A stretch of DNA of 64,000 nucleotides from Erodium maritimum (GCA_963921825.1 OY997596.1:62508754-62572753); one strand, 5' to 3'. Shown: positions 48,052 through 63,120, counted from the stretch's first letter. A program made the numbers and translations. Notes: generated by a model from the sequence alone, not told the origin.

Positions 48052-51042
48052 TTACCTTTCTGCGCCAACTGCTGAGTTCTCTACGGCCTGAGGCAATATA
48101 ACATCTTCAGCAGAAGCAGTGGTGATAGCGTCCACATGATTAGCTTCACCGTCTCCCTGATCATGACATTTGTAAATCACTCAATGAGGATATGATCAAG
48201 GGACCATAAATTTATAGATCAAAATCACGAGTTTGTGTTGGGGCAGAAGAGTTATATTTATCTTTGAAGCTAACTAGAGTACCTGTTCGATTGCCTTGGG
48301 AGAAAGATCATCCGTACCCACATTTAAAGCTTTTGATATTTCTCTTAGAACACCCTGCAAAATTCAAATTTCCATATTGAGAACTGTGAAGAAGCACCCA
48401 CAAATATTTCATTATCGGTTAAGGAATACATTAACAAACTAGAAAGTATTCAAAGAGAATCTCCAACTTCTCGGCTACTTGGAGACCCCAGTCATATCAA
48501 GGGATAATCTCACAAAAAGTACACCAAACTTGTCACCTTTCTCACTTAACTTCATTTGACATTTAATTTTTCTCACCTAACTATACTAAACTTCCAATTT
48601 CTCTCAGTCTACTCTAGTTTGATAGTAATTAACAAAAATACCCTTCATTTAATTTCAAACTTTCAAAATTATGCCATACCACACTAAATTTTGCTTGAGT
48701 TCTCTAAATTGTTGCAACGGTATTCAAGTCATTTACTACCAAAACAGAGTGAAGTGAAAGTTTAATGTAAGTAGGTGAGAAAATTTAAAAGTCAATGTTG
48801 TTAAGTGAGAAATGTGACAAGGTTAGTGTACATTTATGAGATTATCCCGTATATCAATGAATCTTTATCAACTTTTGTTTCAATGTGCCTCCTTGGCTTT
48901 AGATAAGATGCATCTTTTGTGATTTGGGAAAACTAATCCACCTAAAATGCCTCACAGACCAACATATGAATTTTCATATTACCCGATAACATATTCTAAA
49001 AGAGATGAGATATATATCTGTGTGTGAGTGTCACCTAAAATAAGCATCAACTCAACATCGCCTATTTTCAAACCCCACTATTACTCAATCAAATAAATAC
49101 ACAGGGAATAACATTCTCTGGTGCTTCATCTACTATTATCTTTTCAATACATTCTTTAGAGCTCCAACCTCACCAAACAGTTTTCTAGAACAAACATCTC
49201 TAAGGAAGATGGTTTCGGTTTCTATGAAATAAAGATGCAACAAGATGTGTTAACTTCATACCAAAATATACCCAAATGGCATTCCAAACTAACCTTGTTA
49301 GCCCACTTGAGCCCACATGCATTACATAGAGTCCTTGGACCAGCAGGCCCACGGCGCATCATTGGAGTGGACTTTGAACTAACTCCACAATGTGTACACC
49401 TACATAAAGCTGAAGCATTAGGTAGAAGTTACAAAACAAGGGAAAAAATAAATGAGAGAAAAAAAAGAATCTTCTTGGCACTCACAAAGTTTCCTGCATG
49501 CTGTCATCTTGACCAGAACCTTGTGATTGACTCCAAACTGTAGAAGCTGAGCCCACATCATCTGAACCACCCTTCGATGATGTGAACTGCCCTTTCTTAC
49601 GTTGCATCCTGATATAACCATACATAACATATAAGTAAAGGGTTGAAATAAGAATCATATTCGAAGAAGGAACCACTCTTCTTTTTCGAAGTACCTTAAT
49701 GCGACTTCTTTTCTCACATTGTAACGAATTTTCTTATCAAAGCATCGCTCCTTTCTCTTCTCCCTAAACCGACTTAAAGAAGCAGCTCTTTGTGGTTGGA
49801 TTAACTTGCCAGAGAAGTCGCCCAGACCCTGAAAGAATTAGGGTAATCAATTATAGTAGAGAGCAAGAACAAAATAAACAAAATGCACGCGTTGATGGGG
49901 TAAGTACATTACATTTTGATTATGCGAGGATGTTCCCATTGGCGGTCCAGGAATGCCAGAAGGGACTTCGTATCCACCTAAAAGTAGTAATACTGCCTGC
50001 ACCTGTGAGAATAACCCCAAAAACAAGGTTTGAATAGACAAATAAATTATCCATATTTAAAGACTCAAAATCACTCATAGCCTATTTTCATTAACAGAAT
50101 GGAACACGTGCACAAAAATGCATATATGGACAAAATTAAACATGCATAGCCCATAATCCATCAACATCCCCTGAAAAGAAGTTCGTGTCGGTCGATTCAA
50201 GACTTCACCTCATTCCCAAACCAGTTTCTTGGTTGACTTGTAAAATGATCTCTACATCATTGGTTACATTTAAGCATTGACTCAAAGTGTAAACAACCTA
50301 ACTAATAATCACACATATTTGAAACAAATAACAAAGTCTTCTCCCAATACAAGTTCAGGTCAGCACATAGATCTTTAAGAAGAACTTATTTATTCACAAA
50401 TTAACCATAACCCAATTGAAAAGACTATGACATTAACTGGGATAACATGTAAAATAAACTGATTCTTATGAACAATCATCAACACAAAACAAAAACATCA
50501 CACAGTTCCAACTCCCAAGCAAACAAGAACTCCAAAATTTAGAGATTTGCAGCCTCCTTCAGTAGCTTCACCAGCATAACAAAACAATTTCATTTAGACA
50601 TCCAAGAGTAAGTACACAGCAATAAAAAAAATTCAGAACCAAAACACAGTTCATTGAAAATGACCAGAACCCAGATGAAAAGAGAGGTGAAAATAAAAGC
50701 AAAATCAGCCAAAACCAGATGCAGAAAAAAAATCCAGACCTTATCAGGCGAAACAGCATCGAAAACGTAAACCTCTCCTTGAAACGAAAGCGTGAGCTGA
50801 TCTACACCTCCATTTGCAGCCACCGGAGCAAAATCAGAATCGGGAGCGTACAGAGAGACGGCATGAGCATTTTCGTCGACGCCGTTCATCATGACGATGG
50901 CTGAGGCGTCCTGGTAGCGGATCTGAGGGTTGTCTATGGACTCTTCTCCGGCTAAAACGTCGTCATTTTCTTCCTCGACCTGGCCTGGCATATTCATGGC
51001 TCCTGACTCGTACATTGACGCTCGATGGTTTGGTTCTGTCAT
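48052..51042 (-). CDS. TIFY-CCT-GATA transcription factor (ZIM/ZML type)
   Basis: Nuclear DNA-binding factor of the GATA24/25/28 (ZIM, ZML1, ZML2) group. Exons from 5': 51042-50740, 50002-49913, 49828-49695, 49608-49486, 49399-49294, 48354-48283 and 48156-48052, giving 310 residues. After an acidic N terminus comes the TIFY domain, in its ZML variant [11 protein letters not shown], then a CCT domain ([20 protein letters not shown]). The GATA finger has the C-x2-C-x20-C-x2-C spacing of this class (CTHC...CNAC). The stop TAA overlaps a strong donor-like GGTAAGT, so a longer 3' splice form is possible. An in-frame upstream ATG (51111) would add 23 residues; 51042 is preferred because homologues begin there with an MTEP-like start. 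Divergent from the Costars gene. Confidence 0.93.
48501..48848. mobile_element. Non-autonomous TIR element (MULE-like)
   Basis: 348 bp, ends GGGATAATCTCACAAAAAGT and, inverted, GGGATAATCTCATAAATGTA. Flanks TCATATCAA (48492-48500) and GTATATCAA (48849-48857) share 7 of 9 bases. It lies in intron 5 of the GATA gene. Confidence 0.78.
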
Positions 51043-51507
51043 TTCTCTTTCTCTAGCATTACAGTTTCGGCTCAAACACGAACCAAATTGAAATTCACGT
51101 GCATATAACAAGAAAAATTCACATAAAATTGAGCAAAAAGCCTAGTAATAGAGCTAGAGCCCTAAAATTTGGGAAATTTTGTCAGGTGAAGGAGAGGATG
51201 ACGAGAGAGGAAGAAGAAGAAGATTGGGAAATAGGGCTTGCTAAATCCGAAAATTACATGAAATGCCACTTTATAGTACTGTGTACTATTTTATACAATT
51301 TAATATTTATTTATTCCATACAAATTACAAATTAGTACACAGAACACGTGGGTTCTCTTATCTTCCATTTTGATTTTCCGGGAAAATTTGGCCACCATTA
51401 GATAAATAAAAGAGACATGGGAGCATTTGAGGAAGGTCTCTTCTCTTCTCCACCCGGTCTCAAGGAGAAAAAAAGAAATTATTTTTTGGCGTAGAAAAGC
51501 TGAAACC
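51043..51507. promoter_or_regulatory. Shared promoter region, GATA and Costars genes
   Basis: 465 bp between divergent start codons. It holds both 5' leaders. No specific binding site is claimed. Confidence 0.5.
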
Positions 51508-53319
51508 ATGAACGTCGGAGAAGAGATCGAGAGACTCAGAGAAGAAATCCAGAGACTTGGTAAGATCCAACCTGATGGCTCTTACAAGGTACCCTTAATC
51601 TTCTCTCTTTTGAATCACTGCTCTTTGATCCAGATCCGGGTCTCTTCGATCGTGTTAATGGGTATCTGAATATAGATCTAGATTTGATTTTGTGGGCTTG
51701 GCTCCACATTTGTGTATGCTGAAGATCGATGTCAAAATGTGAGCTTTCATGCCATCATTTTTGGCTTATGTGAATTGGATTTGTGTTTGGATCCTACGTT
51801 GTTGGCTAATCATTGTATTGGGTTAGCATGATGTTAATTTCACTCTCACCAAGAAATAAGCCCAAAACATTCAAAAAATCAAAAGAGTGTCTTTTATTAG
51901 TCAGGAGAAGTTGACTTGATTTGTTCTAACTGGGATCTTAGGATTGGTCTAACTGGGATCTTAGGATTGGTCAGTATGATCCATAAATTGCAATGATCTC
52001 ATGATGTTTACTTGTAGGTGTTCCGATCTCGGTATTAACCAGAGAAGTTGTTTTCATTTGTTCTAATTGGGATCTGTAGAATTGGTTGATATGATCCCTA
52101 ATTTGGAATGAACTGAAAAATGCTTACTTGTTGCTATTAGTCAAGAGAAGTTGTTTTTATTTGTTCTAACTGGGATCTTAGAATTGGTTAGTATGATCCA
52201 TAAATTGGAATGATCTAATGATTTACTTGTAGGTGTTCAGAACTGGGTATCAACCAGAGAAGTCGTTTTCATTTGTTCTGATTGAGAGATCTGTAGGATT
52301 GGTTGACATGATCCACAATTTGGAATGAACTGAAGGTGCTTACTTGTAGCTGTAGGTGTCACGATCTGTATACTATTCAGAGTCCTGACTCTGATCTTCT
52401 ATTCCCATTGCTCATGTTTTCATTTGTTCTAATTGGGATCTTTAGGATTGGTTGATATGATCCGTAATTTGGAATGAACTGAAGATGTTTACTTGTAGCT
52501 GTAGGTGTCATGATCTGTATACTATTCAGAGTCCTGACTTTGATCTTCTATTCCCATTGCTCATGTTATGCAGGTTATTTTGCTTGATGGCTTGTGAGTA
52601 ATGTATCTCACGAGCATAAGCATATCAACACAAAACCGCATGTAGCCTTGTAAAGTCAAATTAACTACTCTAGTAATAACAAATATCAGAACTTTGGGTC
52701 AACTTCATAAGCTGACCCTTCTAAAATTCTAAGAAGCCCTCCCCGATGCAGAAAGCTACAGTATTTGGGATTGTCAAAGTTACAACTTATTAATATTACC
52801 CTATTGCCCTCTGCTTCTTACCTTTGTGCTTATGTTATATCGTTGGTATGCTTCAACTTTTGACATTTATGGATCATTGGGTTGCAAGATTTCAAAATTG
52901 GTTCACTTTCATGTACTCCATCACTGCTTGGTGAATGGAACTTTCATTTACATGGGGTTTCAAGAACTCTTTTGCTTTCATCGAGTGGTATTAATGAACT
53001 GGTGGTTTGGTTTTGTTTTTTTTTTTTGTGAACAATGATGTTATTTTCGTTCTCTGAAATGTTTTGACATAGACTTAGATCCTTAAAATCATCTTACATG
53101 CATGTTTTGTGTGTTTTGAAGGTGACATTTGGAGTGCTATTCAATGATGATCGTTGTGCAAACATATTTGAAGCGCTGGTGGGGACACTTAGAGCAGCCA
53201 AGAAGCGTAAGATCGTGACATATGATGGCGAACTACTGCTACAAGGAGTGCATGATAACGTGGAAATTGTACTCAAACCGGCGCCAGAAGCAGCAACAAC
53301 TAGTGAAGCAGCGGCTTAG
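51508..53319 (+). CDS. Costars family protein (ABRACL-like)
   Basis: Small conserved eukaryotic protein related to ABRACL/costars, which in other organisms influences actin organisation; the plant role is unclear. Two exons, 51508-51588 and 53122-53319, encode 92 residues. It begins MNVGEEIERLREEIQRLG, continues GKIQPDGSYKVTFGVLFNDD and TLRAAKKRKIVTYDGELLLQ, and ends with a short Ala/Pro tail. The length fits the family (about 80-95). The single 1.5-kb intron contains tandem repeats. Confidence 0.93.
51921..52570 (+). repeat. Degenerate tandem repeats in Costars intron
   Basis: Six occurrences of a unit with TTCTAATTGGGATCT or TTCTAACTGGGATCT, then AGGATTGGTTGATATGATCC, spaced about 100-150 bp (51921, 51946, 52058, 52160, 52273, 52424). 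A longer copy pair of about 64 bp (GATCTGTATACTATTCAGAG...) recurs with period 151 at about 52352 and 52503. Confidence 0.85.
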
Positions 53320-53689
53320 ACTGTTGTGTTAGACATTGCTATGTGTGAGAGGATGTTGTTACTCTTAAAGAACAACCTTGGCCCAAACTGTTTCATTGAG
53401 TGTTTTGCTTGATAAACCTAAACAGATCAATCTTTACTTTGTTGTACTTCTAATATGTGCAGGTTGATTTTGAGGATGTTGTTACTTTGGTGTACTTATA
53501 ATTGTTCTTTAATTGGTTTGATTACTGAAACTACGTGATGAATCTACGAACAGGAGTTGAAGACAGGGAAAGGTGGATTAGAGAGGTAAATGAGTCAAAT
53601 TTAAGAATCCGATTTCGACTCAAGAAGAAATCATTCAAATTCTACTCCTTTCCATCAATTTAGTCGAATGAACTTGCTAAAAACTCGAT
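53320..53689. other. Costars 3' flank
   Basis: Presumably 3' UTR and spacer. Nothing further recognised. Confidence 0.5.
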
Positions 53690-55255
53690 CATCAAGTGAT
53701 CTGCTCAGAATGCCATGGTTGGGTGGATTGGGTCCTCACTTGTTCAGGGCTCCACTCTTCCAGTGCTGGCACCAATTCGTCTTCGGGTGGCTGGTTTGAA
53801 GCCGTGTTGGGTGTGGCCGGTGGTGTGCTGCACTGGTGGAGTTTGCTGCCAAGGGATGTCTCAGAAGCTGTCTTGTTTTTTTCATCCACGGCCTCGTATT
53901 GTGAGGGGATATCTCGGAAGCTGTCCCGTTTTCTTCATCCACTGCCTCGTATTGTGAGGTTTCTTGTTCATATAATTTGTCGCATGTTGGTTTATGTTAT
54001 TTTGTTGTCTGTTGGCTTTGTTAGAGGGTGTTGTACACCCCCGACTTGAAGGCTTGTGCCTTGTTTTGGAGATTTTGGTGTGGGTTGAGTTTAGGGTTGG
54101 CTTTCGGGCACCTTCCTTGCTACCGTATCATTTTCGGTTTCCGTTTTTCGTACCGGAGACCTTGTTGCCCGGGTTTTGAAGTCCTATTCCTTGTTTTCCC
54201 GTTTATTACGGTGAGGGATTTTGGTTTCGACCGGTGGGATCGTCTGTTTTAGTTACAGGGTTAAAAAATTTCTCGGATTGGGATGGTTTTGGGAGCTTCG
54301 ATGTATTTCTTGTGGTACAAGTCGGTTCGTCTCTTTGGTTTTACTGGTGTTTGCCTTCATCTCAACCTCTGCAAGTACTTTTGTCCTTACCTGTCTGGTT
54401 TAGATCAGCTTCCTCGCTTAGTCTTCGTCGGAGGAGATTTAGGGTTGGAACTGATCTAACTCTCCCTCGTGGATCGTCCGGGGTGTTGGCTCTGGACGGG
54501 TCAACTTGGTTTTCCGAGTTGATCGAACAGTGTTGTTGGATTGGATATTAGGTATTTGCATAGGTATTTGGCTCTCGTCTACTGTTTCTTAGTCGGGTTG
54601 GTGCTGTTGAGCTCGGTATGGAGTCCCTTCTACTCGTCCCTCCGACGATTATTTTAGGATCACTTGAAATCAACTCCTCTTTTGGGTCGTCCAGTAGTGC
54701 CGCCTTGGGCGGGATCTCCTGGTGAGAGTTGAGCAGACTTGGTAGTGCCTTATATGCTTTGGTGCGGTGGAAAGTACTCTCAGCGTTAGACGTGGAGGTT
54801 TGAGATTTTTGGGACTATAGTTTCATTGGTTGACTTCTCATATTTACGGTGCAAGAGTGGCGTACTTTTGGTATTGTTGAGCTTCTACGTATATTTTGGG
54901 TTTTTAGACCTATTGTTAGCTTGGTTTGAGGTGGCTCTGCTGGCACGCTCCCTATTTGTATGTGATTATTGTTTACTTCACGATAGGAATATCTAGGTTG
55001 TTAGACCTGTGTTCATCCTTTATTGGGTCCGGTTTGAGGTGCCCTTATTGGCATACTCGTGTTATTGTTTTGCAAGTGTTTATTGTTTGCTTTACGGTAA
55101 GAATATATAGGTTGTTAGACACTCTTTCAACATTTGTTGGGTTCGATTTAAGGTGCCTTTGTTGACATGCTCGTGTTATGTACTACGGGTTTGTTTTCGT
55201 CCCAAGAACATTGGATTATTATCAATATATTTTCCTTTCAAAGAAAAAAAAGTCT
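53690..55255 (+). mobile_element. Probable LINE-derived sequence
   Basis: G/T-rich sequence in which no reading frame holds a domain. It ends TGGATTATTATCAATATATT, then CCTTTCAAAG and an A8 run, like other non-LTR 3' ends in this window. The left limit and target duplication are not resolved. Confidence 0.45.
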
Positions 55256-55402
55256 CAAAGGGAACCCCTCAAAGGTCAATGTTCATCTGAGATGTTGTGT
55301 TTGTTGGGATAATAACAACATTACATGAAGGTGGATTTTTGTTGGCTTGTTGCATTGTTTTGTTTGTGGCCTGTTTTCTTTTGGTATGAAGTATGTGATG
55401 TT

Positions 55403-55849
55403 TTTTTTTTGAAACAAGTAAATTGGGAAGTACATTAATGCAAAATGTAAATCATATAAAATAGGGCGTAAAAACCCTAGATTTCAGATATATGTATTGG
55501 TTGCCCATAGGCAACTTGCGCTCATGTACCCGTATAAAAATACTGTTTTGGACCGCAGATACTAACTCAAGACATCCTCTTACCAGCATTTCAAAGGTAC
55601 GAGACAAGAAATTTAAATGGTCTAAAAACCAAATCCTAAAACAGTACATCAAACGAAACCAAACTAAGCAACCTAACGAACCGTAAAAGTCTTTATTAAA
55701 CCAGAAAGCGTCAAACCAGAGTACCCTACAATGGTACCCTCCTTTTTTCCTCCATGTGCTAGGATTTCGTAGAGAACTGCACCCCTTACCGTCCCGCCCC
55801 CCGGATCCCAAACCCACTTGCTGGTTTTGTCCTTTGATGGTCGTTGCAT

Positions 55850-55880
<31 letters not shown>

Positions 55881-56075
55881 GGACGGAGTGGAAACCTATT
55901 CGCTTAAGAGGATGATGGCCCGAAGGAGGTGGATCAGCGGAAGCGATGACAAAAACAATCATGACGACGAATAATGGTCGACGACAATATTAAAAAAAGA
56001 AGACGGAATAGGGTTTTTCCCTTTGCTGGAAACCCTCTCATGTAATGGATGATGTTAAACCTCTCTAATTATCCA
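55403..56075 (-). mobile_element. Short non-LTR insert with 14-bp target duplication
   Basis: About 670 bp, minus orientation, ending in poly(A) (T run at 55401-55410). Flanked by AAGTATGTGATGTT at 55389-55402 and 56076-56089. It contains the 28-G run. The frame 55452-55817 shows no known domain. Confidence 0.8.
55850..55877 (+). repeat. Homopolymer of 28 G
   Basis: An uninterrupted G28 run inside the non-LTR insert. Very rare in plant DNA. Length may be imprecise in any assembly. Confidence 0.9.
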
Positions 56076-56162
56076 AAGTATGTGATGTTATTATCTATCA
56101 AGTCCATAATATGTAATATTACTGTTTAACATCTATGCTTATCAAATATATATTTGTATTTA

Positions 56163-56343
56163 GGGTAAATTACAAATACATACCTTTAATTTTTTACGTT
56201 TAACTGATACTTACTCTAAAGTTTTTTTAACGGATACCCACTCTAATGTTTAGTTATATAACAAATAACTCAAGCCGACAACTAAAATGACGAAAATACC
56301 CTCAACTACACTTCAATAATTATTTTAAAATCACTTTTGTTAT

Positions 56344-56374
<31 letters not shown>

Positions 56375-56565
56375 ATGACTCCATTTTTATTTAAAAAATC
56401 ACTTCGGTTTTATTTAAAAAAACACTAAGGCATTTTCGTCATTTAAACTGACAGTTTGAACAATTTGTTATATAACGAAACATCAGAGTAAATATCAGTT
56501 AAAAAAAGTTAGGGTAAATATCTGTTAAACGTGACAAATTAAGGGTATGTACTTGTAATTTACCC
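56163..56565. mobile_element. Non-autonomous TIR element (MULE-like)
   Basis: 403 bp, ends GGGTAAATTACAAATACATA and, inverted, GGGTAAATTACAAGTACATA. Flanking 9-mers TTGTATTTA (56154-56162) and TTATATTTA (56566-56574) agree at 8 of 9. It ends 330 bp upstream of the RuvB-like 2 start codon and could affect that promoter. Confidence 0.85.
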
Positions 56566-56853
56566 TTATATTTATATATAAAAATTTGACATTATTTTCC
56601 AAACAAAAAAAACTCAGGGTATTTGTTAAATTGAAAATTAAGAAAGTCCACTTGATAGTATGGGAAAATGGAGGCCCATCACATAGCTGAAGTAAAGCCG
56701 AAATTTGAGAAAGCCCAACTCGGCCCACTTCAGAATGATTTAGAAAATGGAGGCCCATCACAAGCGTCGTAGTGCAGTACAAAACCTGACCCCAATCACT
56801 CTCGGCTGAACTCATTTTCGAGCTTCTTCAACCTCAACCCCTTAAAACCCTAG

Positions 56854-59310
<2,457 letters not shown>

Positions 59311-59649
59311 ATCGTTGTCTGTATCAAGTTTGTGATTGTTGACTTGTCTTCTTCTTCTTCTGTTTATTCTGTATGCAGGTTATTAGTGTCTGAAACATTT
59401 TGGAAAATGCTGGTGTGGCTTTCTTATATGACAAACTTCATTTATGTCATTCTTCTTGCTTGTTCATTGTGGATATTTCTTCCTTGTGGCAGAATTGAAA
59501 ATGCCTTGCTTCCTTATTATGGTAGTGTGGATGTATATTGTCTTTGCAAGGGTTAATCTCACAAAATTTTAGTAACCTTTTTCATTTTTAACTGAACCAT
59601 GCTTTTTTGAAGAAAAAAAAACATCACTATACTGATTGCTAAAAAAAAA
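59311..59649. other. RuvB-like 2 3' flank
   Basis: Probably 3' UTR and spacer. No other feature seen. Confidence 0.5.
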
Positions 59650-60111
59650 GGGAAAATATCAGATTGGTACCCTTAACTATACGTTTTTAACACATTGGTA
59701 CCCTTAACTAATTTAATCACTAAAAAGGTACCTTAAGTTTCCTAACAGTAACACGTTAGTGTTTTCCGTCCATTTTTGGACGGAAAATGGTCACGTGCAA
59801 TGCACATGACCTTAAACTTTCAAAAAATGACAAAAATACCCCTCTAAGTTCAAACCCTAATTATTCTTTTACCTTATTTCCCCTACGCAACCTTCATCTC
59901 CCCCATTTTTTTTCATACATACACCTCCTTCATTCTGTTTCTTCCCCAGCCTTCATCTCTACCACCATGACCATTTTCCGTCCAAAAATGGACGGAAAAC
60001 ACTAAAGTGTTACTGATTGGAAACTTAAGGTACCTTTTTAGTGATTAAATTAGTTAAGGGTACCAATGTGTTAAAAACGTATAGTTAAGGGTACCAATCT
60101 GATATTTTCCC
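59650..60111. mobile_element. TIR element with about 200-bp inverted repeats
   Basis: 462 bp, ends GGGAAAATATCAGATTGGTA in both orientations. The arms are near-perfect inverted copies of well over 130 bp, including GTTTTCCGTCCATTTTTGGA, which is itself palindromic. Flanks are A-rich, so the 9-bp duplication cannot be judged. It sits between the convergent RuvB-like 2 and FBPase genes. Confidence 0.85.
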
Positions 60112-60376
60112 TTAAAAAATCACTCAACTGCAATAATTTCTAAATTCTCACCTCTCTATTTTGATATAAATGATAAAATATAGTTTAAAAGTTTCACAAA
60201 CATGTAATTTATTTTACAATATGAATTTTCCCTCCTTTGTGAAATTATTCTTTATTACAATACTTGAATTCCTTTACACCATTCACTTATCGCAATAAAC
60301 CCACTTAAAGTAGACATATGTCACAGACAAAATGCTCTTACAGGCATTATTCTCCTGTCTATACAACAAATTAGAA

Positions 60377-63120
60377 TCAAACATCATATCCAGGATTTAC
60401 TTTTTGTTGAACATCACCATAACTCTCCAACTCCTCGATGTCTTCTGAACTACCCAAAAACAAAGGCAATCTTTGGTGTAGCTTCATTGGTTGAGTTGAT
60501 AGAATCCTACATTTTCCGTCTGAACCCTTGCCCCCGGCTTGCTCTGCAAGAAAACTGAGAGGATTTGCCTCGTAAACAAGGCGGAGATGATCCCTAGGAT
60601 TCATTGCCACTCCTCCATACAACATAGTCCGATGAAAATCCGCCACCAAAGAACATATGTAACGGGCAGAATACTTCTTAGGAAACTTTCCTTTACCTTG
60701 CCTGATAGTGTCTATGTATCGTCTTAACCCCTCGGGCCAATCAAAATACCTAGCGTCATTTACCGAGTAAATTTGCCCTGAAATAAGAAGACAATTGTTA
60801 CAGACGCAATTCCTTAGTATTCGAACCGATTTAAAACTTGTGCATTAAGGCATCAATTCATATACTAGAGGGAAAAGGAAGTTCACTACTACATCTTGAA
60901 ACCGTTGCAATATACGCAATATTTTCTAGGTTAATTCCACATAACTACCTTTATGAATTGCCTACACACATGACCTTACAATAAATTTTCCACATACACA
61001 TAACCGCTCTTATGAATTTCCGAGTGTCACCATAGCACAAAATAAACGGAAGACAAAAAATTCATTTTTTTCGTCACATGAGTTTAAAGGTTTGGAATAT
61101 CCCAAAACTAAGCATTCTCATCTTCCGATTTCAATATGATTCCGTGGGGGATTTCAAGAACGGCATTGAATTGAAATTGGAAGAGTAAAGCGTGAGAAAT
61201 TTACACTTGTGTGTAAAGCATGTGATGAAAAAAACATTTTTTTTGGTTTCCGTCTGTTTTGTACAATGGTGACACATAAAAATTCGCGAGTAGTATCTGT
61301 GGAAACTTTACTGTCAAATATCATAAGGGTAGTCATGTGTATGTGGAAACTTTACTAGGTCATGTGTTTCTGGAAATTTACTATGATTTCATGTGTTTGT
61401 GGACAGTTCATGAAGGTAGTTATGTGCAATTAACCGATGCTTTTTTCCCTATAAGTCATATGCTGCATTGTGTTGTGGTATATATACTTCATGTGTTTTG
61501 TGACAGTATGTTTCTAAAGATGTTAAATAAAAACCATACAAAGTAATGAATGCATTACCTCGAGGAGGAATTTTAATGGTCGGATGTGTGAGAATAAAGT
61601 CACCCGTAGCATGATCAAGCGTGAAAGCATGTGTTCCCGAGCCAAAGCTGGCGCAGAGTATTGTGGCCGATGAGTACAGAACGTAACCAGCAGCTACGAG
61701 TTTAGTTCCACTCTGGAGCGAGTTAAGCATGGCCTTCTCATCCTTGGGAAGATGGTCCAGCTCCCTGAGGCGGTTATAGATCCCGAAAATGGTTCCTGTT
61801 GGAATCGAAGCATCTATGTTTCTTGAACCATCAAGAGGATCTGTTACCACTACAAATGGGCCATCCTCATCTATCCAAACCGGAGCATCATCTTCCTCTG
61901 AAGCCATGACTGCAACTTTTCCCGAGTTTCTGAGAGACGACAAAATGACCTCGTTCTGCATGGAGTAAACCAAAATCATTGTTGATTCTTCCTTCATCTC
62001 TTCAAAATTATTCGATAACAAGAAAAATCCGTAGCCAACTAGGAGTCCTATAGACAACGGTTTCAGTAAAAGATGTTGAGTTTGAATAACTCAGATGGGT
62101 ACTAAAAAATCAAGCCTTTTCGTTTGAAGTTTATAACATAAAAAAACATTAAAAAAACGCCCAGTTCTTCAGAACAACCCCGATATAATAGTATAATTCT
62201 GTGAAATTGAAATGTACTTGAAAGGTGCATTGAACTTGCTATAGATAATCTGTCTTTTTGTACTCGTGCTATGCACAGATCTTCAACTATAGATTTTCAT
62301 TTACATTTTAGAATTGTGTGTGAAAAATAGTTGACCCGCGTTTTGGGTTTTATCGAGATTTCAACAAATTTTCGCTTCTCAAACTCGTGGTCAAGTTCCA
62401 CCACACACAAGACCCATGAGACTGATCAAAACATAATTTTGTTGTTGCCAAAGAAATAATTTTAAGTGATCTCTGATTCAGCAATCAACAGCTCGATTTA
62501 CCATGTCTCTACTCCATATGAGACCATAGTTCCAACAATTAGCATTCAAAACAATCAAAATTATAAACTGAATAAAAACTTTAGAAATCAATAACCCCAA
62601 ATGAATAATACACCATAGATATGAACCATTAAGAACAATAAAATCGTCATCAAAAAATCTTATAAAATGAGAGCTAGGGGGAGAATTAACTCACTGAGAC
62701 GAGATCAAGAGGCTTGGGCTTGTCCCGGCCAGACCCGCCGGCGGCAAGATCAGGCTGCTGCTTACTGAGGCTTGAATTGTAAGGAGAGGCCACAATAGCT
62801 GCAATTTTCCTGCAAGCGTACTGTATATGATCAATTAGTATCAAAAGATCATCACCCACATCGATTCCTCCCTTGCCCACATGCTCAATCAATGTCATGT
62901 ATCCACCACCATCGCCACCACTCGTCGTCTCTAACTGTGACCTCGCAGTGGACCCGTCGAGCTGAGAAACCATTTTGGGGCTCAGAAAGCTTGTCCTGGG
63001 AAGGAGAAGCTGGTTGGGTGGCTGGAAAATGTGGGGTTTTCGAGGAAAAGATGAGGATGAAGATGGGCGCAAGATTAAAATAGGCGATGATAATGATGGC
63101 ATGTTATGGTCTTCATACAT
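60377..63120 (-). CDS. Plastidial fructose-1,6-bisphosphatase, type II
   Basis: Hydrolyses fructose 1,6-bisphosphate to fructose 6-phosphate. Three exons, 63120-62695, 61955-61559 and 60777-60377, give 407 residues. A Ser/Pro-rich N terminus of about 60 residues looks like a chloroplast transit peptide. Core motifs: MASEEDDAPVW, the metal/phosphate site DPLDGSRNIDASIPTGTIFG, and the C-terminal GGVAMNPRDHLRLVYEANPL. The cysteine-containing redox loop of the Calvin-cycle enzyme is missing: sequence passes directly through LPKDEKAMLNSLQSGTKLVA. This marks it as the thioredoxin-insensitive cpFBPase II type. Start 63120 or the internal ATG at 63102 are both possible. Intron 2 holds a TIR element. 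Confidence 0.94.
60928..61436. mobile_element. TIR element (MULE-like), in FBPase intron 2
   Basis: About 509 bp, ends GGTTAATTCCACATAACTACC and, inverted, GGTTAATTGCACATAACTACC, with a TTTATGAA/TTCATGAA continuation. Flanks ATATTTTCT and ATGCTTTTT agree at 6 of 9 only. Confidence 0.75.

Noticed and set aside
51880..52570. Possible CRISPR-like array because of regular repeats
   Set aside because: Repeats are long, degenerate, unevenly spaced and intronic in a plant gene.
54234..54551. Small open frames in G/T-rich sequence downstream of Costars
   Set aside because: No domain, codon use like random G/T-rich DNA; explained as LINE-derived sequence.
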